Assembly (NCBI GenBank): GCA_000469685.2
Contig: LS997567.1
Span: 11,420,299-11,484,298 of the forward strand
Reading direction: 5' to 3'
From: Haemonchus contortus
Lineage: Eukaryota > Nematoda > Chromadorea > Rhabditida > Trichostrongylidae
DNA length: 64,000 nucleotides
Under the pieces are notes generated by a model. That model saw only the letters and a program-made list of their open reading frames with translations. It was not told the origin of the DNA and searched no databases. This document shows, in pieces, positions 24,146 to 36,161 of the stretch; the first letter of the stretch is position 1; the number at the start of each line of letters is the position of its first letter. The position numbers were made by a program, and so were the translations under genes.

Positions 24146-27100
24146 TGTATGTATGTATGTTATGTATGTATGTATGTATGTATGTATGTATGTATGTATG
24201 TATGTATGTATGTATGTATGTATGTATGTATGTATGTATGTATGTATGTATGTATGTATGTATGTATGTATGTATGTATGTATGTATGTATGTATGTATG
24301 TATGTATGTATGTATGTATGTATGTATGTATGTATGTATGTATGTATGTATGTATGTATGTATGTATGTATGTATGTATGTATGTATGTATGTATGTATG
24401 TATGTATGTATGTATGTATGTATGTATGTATGTATGTATGTATGTATGTATGTATGTATGTATGTATGTATGTATGTATGTATGTATGTATGTATGTATG
24501 TATGTATGTATGTATGTATGTATGTATGTATGTATGTATGTATGTATGTATGTATGTATGTATGTATGTATGTATGTATGTATGTATGTATGTATGTATG
24601 TATGTATGTATGTATGTATGTATGTATGTATGTATGTATGTATGTATGTATGTATGTATGTATGTATGTATGTATGTATGTATGTATGTATGTATGTATG
24701 TATGTATGTATGTATGTATGTATGTATGTATGTATGTATGTATGTATGTATGTATGTATGTATGTATGTATGTATGTATGTATGTATGTATGTATGTATG
24801 TATGTATGTATGTATGTATGTATGTATGTATGTATGTATGTATGTATGTATGTATGTATGTATGTATGTATGTATGTATGTATGTATGTATGTATGTATG
24901 TATGTATGTATGTATGTATGTATGTATGTATGTATGTATGTATGTATGTATGTATGTATGTATGTATGTATGTATGTATGTATGTATGTATGTATGTATG
25001 TATGTATGTATGTATGTATGTATGTATGTATGTATGTATGTATGTATGTATGTATGTATGTATGTATGTATGTATGTATGTATGTATGTATGTATGTATG
25101 TATGTATGTATGTATGTATGTATGTATGTATGTATGTATGTATGTATGTATGTATGTATGTATGTATGTATGTATGTATGTATGTATGTATGTATGTATG
25201 TATGTATGTATGTATGTATGTATGTATGTATGTATGTATGTATGTATGTATGTATGTATGTATGTATGTATGTATGTATGTATGTATGTATGTATGTATG
25301 TATGTATGTATGTATGTATGTATGTATGTATGTATGTATGTATGTATGTATGTATGTATGTATGTATGTATGTATGTATGTATGTATGTATGTATGTATG
25401 TATGTATGTATGTATGTATGTATGTATGTATGTATGTATGTATGTATGTATGTATGTATGTATGTATGTATGTATGTATGTATGTATGTATGTATGTATG
25501 TATGTATGTATGTATGTATGTATGTATGTATGTATGTATGTATGTATGTATGTATGTATGTATGTATGTATGTATGTATGTATGTATGTATGTATGTATG
25601 TATGTATGTATGTATGTATGTATGTATGTATGTATGTATGTATGTATGTATGTATGTATGTATGTATGTATGTATGTATGTATGTATGTATGTATGTATG
25701 TATGTATGTATGTATGTATGTATGTATGTATGTATGTATGTATGTATGTATGTATGTATGTATGTATGTATGTATGTATGTATGTATGTATGTATGTATG
25801 TATGTATGTATGTATGTATGTATGTATGTATGTATGTATGTATGTATGTATGTATGTATGTATGTATGTATGTATGTATGTATGTATGTATGTATGTATG
25901 TATGTATGTATGTATGTATGTATGTATGTATGTATGTATGTATGTATGTATGTATGTATGTATGTATGTATGTATGTATGTATGTATGTATGTATGTATG
26001 TATGTATGTATGTATGTATGTATGTATGTATGTATGTATGTATGTATGTATGTATGTATGTATGTATGTATGTATGTATGTATGTATGTATGTATGTATG
26101 TATGTATGTATGTATGTATGTATGTATGTATGTATGTATGTATGTATGTATGTATGTATGTATGTATGTATGTATGTATGTATGTATGTATGTATGTATG
26201 TATGTATGTATGTATGTATGTATGTATGTATGTATGTATGTATGTATGTATGTATGTATGTATGTATGTATGTATGTATGTATGTATGTATGTATGTATG
26301 TATGTATGTATGTATGTATGTATGTATGTATGTATGTATGTATGTATGTATGTATGTATGTATGTATGTATGTATGTATGTATGTATGTATGTATGTATG
26401 TATGTATGTATGTATGTATGTATGTATGTATGTATGTATGTATGTATGTATGTATGTATGTATGTATGTATGTATGTATGTATGTATGTATGTATGTATG
26501 TATGTATGTATGTATGTATGTATGTATGTATGTATGTATGTATGTATGTATGTATGTATGTATGTATGTATGTATGTATGTATGTATGTATGTATGTATG
26601 TATGTATGTATGTATGTATGTATGTATGTATGTATGTATGTATGTATGTATGTATGTATGTATGTATGTATGTATGTATGTATGTATGTATGTATGTATG
26701 TATGTATGTATGTATGTATGTATGTATGTATGTATGTATGTATGTATGTATGTATGTATGTATGTATGTATGTATGTATGTATGTATGTATGTATGTATG
26801 TATGTATGTATGTATGTATGTATGTATGTATGTATGTATGTATGTATGTATGTATGTATGTATGTATGTATGTATGTATGTATGTATGTATGTATGTATG
26901 TATGTATGTATGTATGTATGTATGTATGTATGTATGTATGTATGTATGTATGTATGTATGTATGTATGTATGTATGTATGTATGTATGTATGTATGTATG
27001 TATGTATGTATGTATGTATGTATGTATGTATGTATGTATGTATGTATGTATGTATGTATGTATGTATGTATGTATGTATGTATGTATGTATGTATGTATG

Positions 27101-29760
27101 TATGTATGTATGTATGTATGTATGTATGTATGTATGTATGTATGTATGTATGTATGTATGTATGTATGTATGTATGTATGTATGTATGTATGTATGTATG
27201 TATGTATGTATGTATGTATGTATGTATGTATGTATGTATGTATGTATGTATGTATGTATGTATGTATGTATGTATGTATGTATGTATGTATGTATGTATG
27301 TATGTATGTATGTATGTATGTATGTATGTATGTATGTATGTATGTATGTATGTATGTATGTATGTATGTATGTATGTATGTATGTATGTATGTATGTATG
27401 TATGTATGTATGTATGTATGTATGTATGTATGTATGTATGTATGTATGTATGTATGTATGTATGTATGTATGTATGTATGTATGTATGTATGTATGTATG
27501 TATGTATGTATGTATGTATGTATGTATGTATGTATGTATGTATGTATGTATGTATGTATGTATGTATGTATGTATGTATGTATGTATGTATGTATGTATG
27601 TATGTATGTATGTATGTATGTATGTATGTATGTATGTATGTATGTATGTATGTATGTATGTATGTATGTATGTATGTATGTATGTATGTATGTATGTATG
27701 TATGTATGTATGTATGTATGTATGTATGTATGTATGTATGTATGTATGTATGTATGTATGTATGTATGTATGTATGTATGTATGTATGTATGTATGTATG
27801 TATGTATGTATGTATGTATGTATGTATGTATGTATGTATGTATGTATGTATGTATGTATGTATGTATGTATGTATGTATGTATGTATGTATGTATGTATG
27901 TATGTATGTATGTATGTATGTATGTATGTATGTATGTATGTATGTATGTATGTATGTATGTATGTATGTATGTATGTATGTATGTATGTATGTATGTATG
28001 TATGTATGTATGTATGTATGTATGTATGTATGTATGTATGTATGTATGTATGTATGTATGTATGTATGTATGTATGTATGTATGTATGTATGTATGTATG
28101 TATGTATGTATGTATGTATGTATGTATGTATGTATGTATGTATGTATGTATGTATGTATGTATGTATGTATGTATGTATGTATGTATGTATGTATGTATG
28201 TATGTATGTATGTATGTATGTATGTATGTATGTATGTATGTATGTATGTATGTATGTATGTATGTATGTATGTATGTATGTATGTATGTATGTATGTATG
28301 TATGTATGTATGTATGTATGTATGTATGTATGTATGTATGTATGTATGTATGTATGTATGTATGTATGTATGTATGTATGTATGTATGTATGTATGTATG
28401 TATGTATGTATGTATGTATGTATGTATGTATGTATGTATGTATGTATGTATGTATGTATGTATGTATGTATGTATGTATGTATGTATGTATGTATGTATG
28501 TATGTATGTATGTATGTATGTATGTATGTATGTATGTATGTATGTATGTATGTATGTATGTATGTATGTATGTATGTATGTATGTATGTATGTATGTATG
28601 TATGTATGTATGTATGTATGTATGTATGTATGTATGTATGTATGTATGTATGTATGTATGTATGTATGTATGTATGTATGTATGTATGTATGTATGTATG
28701 TATGTATGTATGTATGTATGTATGTATGTATGTATGTATGTATGTATGTATGTATGTATGTATGTATGTATGTATGTATGTATGTATGTATGTATGTATG
28801 TATGTATGTATGTATGTATGTATGTATGTATGTATGTATGTATGTATGTATGTATGTATGTATGTATGTATGTATGTATGTATGTATGTATGTATGTATG
28901 TATGTATGTATGTATGTATGTATGTATGTATGTATGTATGTATGTATGTATGTATGTATGTATGTATGTATGTATGTATGTATGTATGTATGTATGTATG
29001 TATGTATGTATGTATGTATGTATGTATGTATGTATGTATGTATGTATGTATGTATGTATGTATGTATGTATGTATGTATGTATGTATGTATGTATGTATG
29101 TATGTATGTATGTATGTATGTATGTATGTATGTATGTATGTATGTATGTATGTATGTATGTATGTATGTATGTATGTATGTATGTATGTATGTATGTATG
29201 TATGTATGTATGTATGTATGTATGTATGTATGTATGTATGTATGTATGTATGTATGTATGTATGTATGTATGTATGTATGTATGTATGTATGTATGTATG
29301 TATGTATGTATGTATGTATGTATGTATGTATGTATGTATGTATGTATGTATGTATGTATGTATGTATGTATGTATGTATGTATGTATGTATGTATGTATG
29401 TATGTATGTATGTATGTATGTATGTATGTATGTATGTATGTATGTATGTATGTATGTATGTATGTATGTATGTATGTATGTATGTATGTATGTATGTATG
29501 TATGTATGTATGTATGTATGTATGTATGTATGTATGTATGTATGTATGTATGTATGTATGTATGTATGTATGTATGTATGTATGTATGTATGTATGTATG
29601 TATGTATGTATGTATGTATGTATGTATGTATGTATGTATGTATGTATGTATGTATGTATGTATGTATGTATGTATGTATGTATGTATGTATGTATGTATG
29701 TATGTATGTATGTATGTATGTATGTATGTATGTATGTATGTATGTATGTATGTATGTATG
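24146..29760. repeat. (TATG)n microsatellite, about 5.6 kb and 1,400 units
   Basis: After one T insertion near 24160 the tetranucleotide TATG runs to 29760 with no mismatch that I can see. Because every frame on both strands lacks stops (plus Y-V-C-M, minus Y-I-H-T), it produces four apparent open frames of 1,870-2,026 codons. These are not genes. The absence of any variant over so many units suggests either a recent expansion or a consensus/assembly effect. Confidence 0.97.
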
Positions 29761-30030
29761 AATGTATGAATGTATAAATGTATAAATGTATAAATGTATA
29801 AATGTATAAATGTATAAATGTATGAATGTATGAATGTATGAATGTATGAATGTATGTATGAATGTATAGATGTATAAATGTATAAATGTATAAATGTATA
29901 AATGTATAAATGTATAAATGTATAAATGTATGAATGTATGAATGTATGAATGTATGTATGTATGTATGTATGTGTGTATGGTATGGTATGGTATGGTATG
30001 GTATGGTATGTATGGTATGCATGGTATGAA
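29761..30030. repeat. Compound variant repeats at the edge of the TATG array
   Basis: Blocks of (TGTATAAA)n and (TGTATGAA)n in two similar copies of about 96 bp (29761-29856 and 29857-29952), then a short TATG run and (GGTAT)n to about 30026. The graded variants look like the older edge of the array. Confidence 0.9.
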
Positions 30031-30556
30031 CAGTAGCGCTCAAAAGTCTTCGGTGAAATGCTTTGACGCTCTTTCGTTCATAACTTTTTTCTTAATAGAC
30101 CAAACCACGCGAAATTTGGATATGTTTAACCAGAACATATTTCACCCTACCCAACCCTATTTGACTGCAATTCTGCAATGTCCACAGATAGAGCAAAGTG
30201 TTTGTTGCGGTAGCAGATTTTGCTAAAACTAAAGTTGTTGACGTCTGCGGTTATTCACACCTTATGTGCGTTTTTCTCATCTATTGTGTTCAGCATTATC
30301 GCTCGCACACTTTAGACATGACAAAAAGGAAAGAGATTCTAGAAGGGCCATCATCTGTATTTTCAGTCGATTTTGAGTTCATGCTCTTTGGAATATCTGG
30401 AACATGGTCAGATTGGAGGTTAATAGTAGTAAATATTCACAATACACCCACGCTCAAAATACAGAAATTTCACATGATTAGACCCAGTAGGAAAGGAGTT
30501 AGGACTAAAAAGTACGGCTGAAGAGGCATTTCACCGAAGACTTTTGAGCGCCACTG
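30031..30556. mobile_element. Tc1/mariner-type MITE, copy 1 (526 bp), inside the microsatellite
   Basis: The TIR CAGTAGCGCTCAAAAGTCTT, continuing CGGTGAAATG, is matched by its inverse CATTTCACCGAAGACTTTTG at the right end. TA lies directly outside the right end; the left flank reads AA. The copy at 40293-40818 has the same length. The flanks are TATG/GGTAT repeats on both sides, so it landed in or nucleated the array. An internal open frame (30198-30521) is shared with copy 2 but has no known domain and contains a stop there, so it is probably non-coding. Confidence 0.88.
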
Positions 30557-30645
30557 TATATGGTATGTATGGTATGTATGTATAGTATGTATGGTACGTA
30601 TGTATGGCATTTATGTATGGTATGTATGTATGGTATGTATGTGTG
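30557..30645. repeat. GGTATG/TATG repeats right of the MITE
   Basis: Irregular TATGGTATG repeats that continue the array on the far side of the 526-bp MITE. Confidence 0.85.
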
Positions 30646-31775
30646 GTTTTCCGCTCAAACCCCGCCCATTGGGCCACTATGTGCGGTATTGCCATCCACC
30701 ATAAGTGAATACCTGCTGCCACTGTGCTCCAACCAAATTTGAAAGCTTCAGGTTCAAGGAGCAGTACTATGGGATTCCACCCAAACCAAACCCATCGTGG
30801 GAGGAGTCTATTCCTAACACTCGCCACAAGTGTTCCCATCCTGCTGCCTGTGCTTCCACCGAACTTGAACGCCTTAGGACCACGAGAACAGGGAAATTTT
30901 TTCCGCTCAAACCCCGCCCATTGGGCCACTAGGTGCGGTATTGCCATCCACCATAAGTGAATCCCTGCTGCCACTGTGCTCCAACCAAATTTGAAAGCTT
31001 CAGGTTCAAGGAGCAGGAATATGGGATTCCACCCAAACCAAACCCATCGTGGGAGGAGTCCAATCCTACCACTCATCGCAAGTGTTCCCATCCTGCTGCC
31101 TGTGCTCCCACCAAATTTGAACGCATGGAAAGAGGAGTTAATATTTCTCGCTCAAACTCCGACCATTGGGCCACTATGTGCGGTATTGCCATCCACCATA
31201 AGGTGAATCCCTCCTGCCACTATTCTCCTACCAAACTTGAACGCTCTACACGGAACAGGAGTTATGAATTCGCTCAAAGCCCGCCCACTAGGCCACTGTG
31301 GGCGGTGTTGTCATCCACCATAAGTGTTCCCATCCTTCTGCCTGTAGTTCTATCAAATTTAAACGCATTAGGACCACGGGAACAGGAGTTAATATTTACC
31401 GCCCGAACCCCGCTCATTAGGCCATTTTGGGCAGTTTTGCCATCCACCATAAGTGATTCCCTCCTGCCACTGTGCTCCTGCCAAATTTGAACGCTTTACA
31501 CGGAACAGGGGTTATGAGTTCGCTCGAAGCCCGCCCTTTGGGCCACTATGGGCGGTTTAGAAATCCACCATAAGCGTTCCCATCCTGCTGCCGGTGCTCC
31601 TACCACACTTGAACGCTTTAGGTCCAAAGAACAGGAGTTTCAAATTCCGCATATACCTCACCCACTGTGGGAAGAGTCCGGTCCTATCACCCACCATAAG
31701 TGTTCCCATATTGCCGCCTGTGCTGCTACCGAAGTTGAACGCTTTACGTCCGAGGGAAGAGGGAGTTGTTAAGCA
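30646..31775. repeat. Tandem family Y, about 125-bp monomers in dimers of about 248 bp
   Basis: Landmarks recur: CGCTCAAACCCCGCCCATTG at 30653, 30901 and (diverged) 31148, 31272, 31396 and 31513. They alternate with the sister unit CACTGTGCTCCAACCAAATT / TCCTGCTGCCTGTGCT. The first two dimers are about 248 bp apart and very similar; later units are more diverged. Open frames on both strands (for example PPKPNPSWEES repeated) come from the repeat. A single unit of the family recurs at 35051-35296. Confidence 0.85.
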
Positions 31776-31779
31776 TAAA

Positions 31780-32060
31780 ACGTATCGCAAGCGTTCATGG
31801 CAAGTTTCATGAGAAAGCAGAATAGGCGAATGCATCAAGGATTCGATCACTCATGTCATACCTTGGGATACACCGCCCTACCATCTGCGCCACCGTTGTA
31901 GAAGTTGTAAGTGCTCGGTTCGGTTATGTGATCGACACAGTAGTATAACACATGGAAAAACGGTTTTGCAACGTTGCTCCCATAACTATTTCGCAGATTT
32001 GAGATTATCGTTTAAAAATTCCTACGGCGACATACATCTTGAATGGTTACTACTACCTAG
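31780..32060 (-). mobile_element. SINE-like element with tRNA-type promoter, copy 1
   Basis: On the minus strand TGGCGCAGATGGTAGGGCG (31874-31892) matches a tRNA A box and GTGATCGAATCC (31839-31850) a B box, about 25-35 bases apart. The surrounding 250-280 bp is similar to 40025-40292 (shared GAATGCATCAA, ACCATCTGCGCC, CAGATTTGA). This is consistent with a tRNA-derived SINE. No tail could be defined. Confidence 0.6.
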
Positions 32061-32209
32061 TATCGTTTCTTTGTGTGTATCATTAATGTCATACATTGAG
32101 TTCCTTCAGTGCCGTTCTACACCTACCTTGATTGTTTTCAGGACAACGCCTATTGATTTCAATTTCTTCTCCCTTCATTTTGATTATGCCTTCCTTACGA
32201 ATTCATTTA

Positions 32210-32775
32210 TTAGGTTGAGTCATAAGTCCTTGGACAATGTGATAGTGATGACTTCTAGAGATCATAACTCAGGAAAGGGGTGACGAAAATGGACGCGCTA
32301 GACATCGTTATATAGAGTATACAAGCTCCTTCAAATACCTATTAACGAATACACCTGACCGTTACTTGCGCTTGAGCTTGAGAAGAGAATGTACCATGTC
32401 GGCGCGCCGCACTCCATGTCATACTGCTCCAAATCATGAGGCACCCATAAACCGAGCTCTCGCATCTTGCCGGTTGACTTCAACTCCAAGAGTGACTGCC
32501 AGTTCACGAGTAGTTTGATACGAATCGGCTTCCACCTGGCTCCGCAGCACGTCCAAATCCAACTCCATTGAGAGTCCAGGGCGGTCTTCACCTTCCATGG
32601 AATATTCGTCCGACGTGAACTTCGAATGCCACTTGTAAATGGTGCATCTAGCAGGAGCAACCTCCTTGAAAACTTCCTTCATACATCTATCGATCTCCGC
32701 GGGTTCTTGTGCTGATAAAAAAGAATTAGGATGGCGTTGCGGAGGTGAATTTGCGACGACTTGAAATCATGGGGC
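32210..32775 (-). mobile_element. mariner fragment 2, N-terminal half with rearranged end
   Basis: Minus-strand helix-turn-helix and linker: TIYKWHSKFTSDEYSMEGE, LDLDVLRSQVEADSYQTTRE (32500-32580) and LGLWVPHDLEQYDME (32420-32465, family KxGKWVPHDL). The catalytic region is absent. The low-coordinate end is the TIR TTAGGTTGAGTCATAAGTCC (32210-32229) plus about 105 bp. That stretch equals the 5' end of the mariner at 50020-51245 but lies here at the 3' end. The other side is truncated against family Z repeats at about 32776. Confidence 0.8.
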
Positions 32776-32776
32776 A

Positions 32777-33517
32777 TGGTCCCAGAACGTTTCTGAATAG
32801 AGTTATAAATTTTTGATCTAAGCCCCGCCCACTTTGGTGCCAGCCCCGCCCATTTTCAGGATTTGACCACATTTATTCTTCTACACCCTGTTACCTTTTT
32901 GCCGCATCCCAGAACGTTTCTGAATGGAGTTATAAATTTTTGATCTAAGCCCCGCCCACTTTGGTGCCAGCCCCGCCCACTTTCGGGATTTGATCACATT
33001 TGTCCATTACCTCTAACCACTTTTTTTCCGCATTCTATAACTTTTCCGAACGAAGTTACACTCATTTTTGAAAAGTAGCTTTCACCTCAACGCACGCCCC
33101 GCCCCTCGTGGGCGGGGCTTCGCTATACTTATGCATGCTCAGCACGCATAAAGCCTTGGTCACTCTTTTTATTTTTTCCTGGCCTCGACGCCTTCGTTGA
33201 ATCGAGTTATGAATCTCTGTGGAAAGTACCGCCCACTGCGAGAACGCTCCGCCCACCGCCTGTAAGTTTCCTTTATTTTGATTGTTGACCCATCCCTCAC
33301 CTTTGCACATTCTTTCCTGGTGTCTGGAATGTTGTGAGACCGAATTAGAAGAATTCGCCCATGACTCCGCAAAACTCCGGCTCATGCCCCGCCCCTTGGG
33401 GGCGGGGCTCCATTAGGCTCACGTGTGCCCTGTTGCACTTACCCTATGCTCAACTCATTCCAAACTTGACCCGACTTCTCCAGGTGTTTCTTCACGTTAT
33501 ATCGAATTTCCGTACAA

Positions 33518-33521
<4 letters not shown>
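32777..33521. repeat. Dispersed tandem family Z, copy 1
   Basis: Units of about 125 bp with GAACGTTTCTGAATAGAGTT, TTTTTGATCTAAGCCCCGCC and CCCGCCCATTTTCAGGATTT recur at about 32785, 32907 and, weakly, 33030. GC-rich hairpins (GCCCCGCCCCTCGTGGGCGG, near 33098; a similar one near 33387) follow. The copy ends CTTCTCCAGGTGTTTC .. TTTCCGTACAAACAAACAG, directly followed by a (CAGA)n tract. Related copies lie at 41771-42560 and 48891-50010. Confidence 0.75.

Positions 33522-33590
<69 letters not shown>
33522..33590. repeat. (CAGA)n microsatellite
   Basis: About 17 units, starting exactly at the family Z terminal motif ACAAACAAACAGACAG. Confidence 0.95.
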
Positions 33591-33617
33591 GCGCTTTATA
33601 TATAGTAAGGATATGTG

Positions 33618-34758
33618 CAGGGTGTTCCAGAGTTATGGGCGCCAAAATTAAGGGGTTTTAAGGTAAAAGTAATTTATCAAATTCGCTTCACCCGCTATCA
33701 ATTCGTTGCATAAAAAGGTTTTCTTGCAATATGCAGTGAAACTCCCAATATCTTACAGACGGCCGAGGCTCAGTCAATGCCACCAGCAAACATTGACAAG
33801 CGAGAGGTGTATGGGCATCACAACTTTTTTGTGATTCCTATAACGTCCGTACAGACGGCTATTAAACGATTCGAAGAAGATTCAACAAAAAAAACAGGAA
33901 GACAGAAAAAAGACGGTAGAGCAGGATTTATCGAGGTGTGGGGCGGATTGTCAGACAAAAGCTTCATTGACGTTCCTATCGTATGTGGAAATGTCGCCTC
34001 ATTTCTGATCTCAACAGACAGGGTAGTGTCAAAGAATGCAGCAAATCGGGAACTCACTTGAGTGGGACACATAATCCCTAATCGTTCTCTCTCTCTAGCT
34101 TTTTTTGAAAAAGCCATTCCTCAACATATAAAACGATTGCGCTCTGGCCACAAACATCCAACACGCAACCTCTCACAGAAAAAGTCGCTACAAGCATAGC
34201 GAAATGAAGTTGTTTGAGAGTCACTGGCAAGGGTAAGTCGCACGTGGTTCCGTCGAAACCGGCATGATTATGTACAAAGACGTGCACTCAAAGAGCATAC
34301 TAATGGACGTAATAAAGCACTGATCCGACTCCGTTCCCTGAAAGTGCCCGTAGTCTCATCAGCAGAACGGTGCTCCAGCTCACAGAGGCAAGCCGCCTGC
34401 CCGACTTCATTAACAGGAATGGAATGGTCATCCTGCTTTCCAATATAAACTCATTGTCTCCTCCGAATGGTCCCTGGTTAGAAGAGGATGGTCGGGTTTG
34501 CAGCCCCAGTTTGGAATTCTAGAAGCAATGCTCAAAAAAGGCTGGAAAGAAATGAAGGAGATACCTTTGTGCAACATGAGAGGAGTTCGAGTGCAAGTTT
34601 TGGGCCTCTATCCACGCTCATGGAGTAAATTTTGAAATGCGATTGCATGACGTAGCAATAATGTTAGCGAACGAGCATATAGATTCCATTGTCGTTCGCA
34701 GCAGTGAAGCTTCATGTACATTGCCATGAACTGGCGTCCATAATTTTGGGACACCCTG
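33618..34758 (+). mobile_element. Tc1/mariner-like transposon, copy A (1,141 bp), degraded
   Basis: TIRs CAGGGTGTTCCAGAGTTATG (left) and CAGGGTGTCCCAAAATTATG (right, other strand), with TA outside the right end. Plus-strand transposase remnants: a helix-turn-helix piece, SVQTAIKRFEEDSTKKTGR (33851-33905), and a C-terminal part around LPDF (34398). The long stretch 34440-34640 matches, in the same order, the transposase 3' region of copy B (53661-54930), including GAATGGTCCCTGGTTAGAAG. Many stops; dead. Confidence 0.75.
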
Positions 34759-35050
34759 TATATAATAAAACCAGCCGAATCTCAGGCTGTCGCCGAGCTC
34801 TCCTTCTTCTTGCGTTGAGGTTGACCCGCCGCGTGCATTCTCTCCTGTTCAAAAGCTCTGCTCCAGCAAAGCACACACACAGACCGACAGCGTGAACTGC
34901 CCGTCAGAGCGAAGCCCTCGCAAGTCGTAGTTCAAGTAATAGGATCCGTTCTCCTCTTATTCCAAATATTCTGCGTGTTTTCACTCGAGCTACCCTCATT
35001 TCATACACAACCCGCTCTCTCCATAACCCCGACGCCCCTGCGAGCTGGAT
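34759..35050. other. Unassigned short stretch
   Basis: No gene or known element recognised between the Tc1/mariner-like copy A and the family Y unit. Confidence 0.4.
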
Positions 35051-35292
35051 CCGATTTTCTAGTTCCTACTGCCCACCATCTTTCTCCTAATCTTGCCGCC
35101 TGTACTCGTGTCGAATTTGAACGCCCCAAGTTCAAATTAACCATTTTTGCTTAGAACTCACCTCCTGTGGGCGAAGTCTAGTCTTGCTATCTATCATCAG
35201 TTTTCCCACAATGTCGCCTTTACTCCTGCGAAATTCCGTCGCTCTAGATCCGTTGGAACAGGAGTTATGGATTCCCGTCAAACAAACGCACA

Positions 35293-35296
<4 letters not shown>
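35051..35296. repeat. Single family Y unit pair
   Basis: Contains CTTGCCGCCTGTACTCG, AATTTGAACGCCCC and GTTGGAACAGGAGTTATGGA, matching family Y units at 30646-31775. It ends CCCGTCAAACAAACGCACAG, then passes directly into a (TA)n tract. Confidence 0.65.
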
Positions 35297-35348
<52 letters not shown>

Positions 35349-35404
35349 GACAAATGTATATATACATATATATAAGTATATATATATATATATACATATA
35401 CAAA
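35297..35404. repeat. (TA)n microsatellite with variants
   Basis: A pure TA run to about 35340, then interrupted TATATACATATA stretches. It begins at the family Y terminal motif. Confidence 0.95.
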
Positions 35405-35757
35405 TACACAACAGACACGGGAGACGGGCAGTAGGAACGGTTTCGCGCAATCGATCCGGCGCACACGGCTGTCACGGATCATTTCCCCATAACAGTTCTA
35501 GTACTCTTCATACAGCTCAATCGCTATGCGATTATTATTTTTGGCATGATCTACTGTTAATTCTTTTGTTCCTTTATATCTTACTTGCTACCGCATTCTG
35601 CTAGACTCCTTCGCGCGAGACGTCTCTCTCGCCGCGACGCCTCGATTTCGTTTCTACTGCACCACAACCAACAGACACGCTTAGCGGATTATATAAGTAG
35701 GATGATATTTATACATATAGTTCAACGCGGAGGGAACGTAGTAATGTTCGAACTCAC

Positions 35758-35866
35758 CGTTGCACCAGCAAGGGTCATGAGAGCTCCAGTAAAGAACGTC
35801 ATATAATATCCGACTGAAATTCCGTGCCAAAGTGCTGATAACGCGTAAGTGGCAAAGGTTCTGATT
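35758..35866 (-). CDS. MBOAT1/2-like lysophospholipid acyltransferase, exon with catalytic His
   Basis: This 109-nt internal exon encodes IRTFATYALSALWHGISVGY then YMTFFTGALMTLAGAT. The SALWHG motif contains the conserved catalytic histidine of membrane-bound O-acyltransferases. The segment aligns with the vertebrate MBOAT1/2 pattern TFxLSAxWHGVYPGYYxTFLTG. Splice signals on the minus strand: acceptor TTTATAG, donor ACG then GTGAGT. It joins the exon at 36070-36161 in phase (AG plus A gives Arg) across a 203-bp intron; reading the upstream GTGCAG as the acceptor would give a stop. The enzyme would acylate lysophospholipids at the ER membrane. Downstream exons were not found in the window. Confidence 0.85.
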
Positions 35867-36069
35867 CTATAAATCTCTGCACATAGTAAAATCACTGTAA
35901 ATTCAGAGCCACTGTTATTGTAGCTGCTAGAACAATTAGAGTTGAAACCATGAAATATGGAGTTGCAATGATCGCAAGTAAATAGGTTGGTAATATTGCG
36001 TAGCTCAGCCAGGTACAGAACCAAAACAACTGGTTCTGGCTTCAATAACTGACAGGAGACAAGACTCAC

Positions 36070-36161
36070 CTCTTCGGTGTTCTATCATACGCTACTCGAC
36101 GAAGCCAACCACCAGTCTGAATATTCCATCCATCTAATGTCTCTTTGAAACTTTGTGCCAT
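36070..36161 (-). CDS. MBOAT1/2-like lysophospholipid acyltransferase, internal exon
   Basis: A 92-nt exon encoding MAQSFKETLDGWNIQTGGWL then RRVAYDRTPK plus two bases. It matches the MBOAT1/2 pattern SFKxxLxNWNIQTxxWLxxVxYxRxP. The minus strand shows acceptor TTTTTGTAG directly before ATG and donor AAGAG then GTGAGT. The ATG is probably an internal methionine rather than the start, because the exon at 56726-56829 encodes the immediately preceding residues and ends in phase 0. The intron between them is about 20.6 kb. Confidence 0.88.

Noticed and set aside
23963..30043. Apparent proteins of 1,870-2,026 residues on both strands over the TATG tract
   Set aside because: A 4-bp repeat without stop codons is open in all frames on both strands; the products are pure tetrapeptide repeats with no other coding evidence.
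30957..31490. 177-codon plus-strand open frame with repeated Pro/Cys-rich motifs
   Set aside because: It follows the tandem monomers of family Y exactly, the opposite strand is equally open, and later monomers carry frameshifts.
33095..33412. GC-rich hairpins as transcription terminators
   Set aside because: They recur as parts of the dispersed family Z repeat and are not placed after any gene; bacterial-type terminators are not expected here.
35132..35482. Tyr/Ile-rich open frames
   Set aside because: They are translations of the (TA)n microsatellite and its flank.
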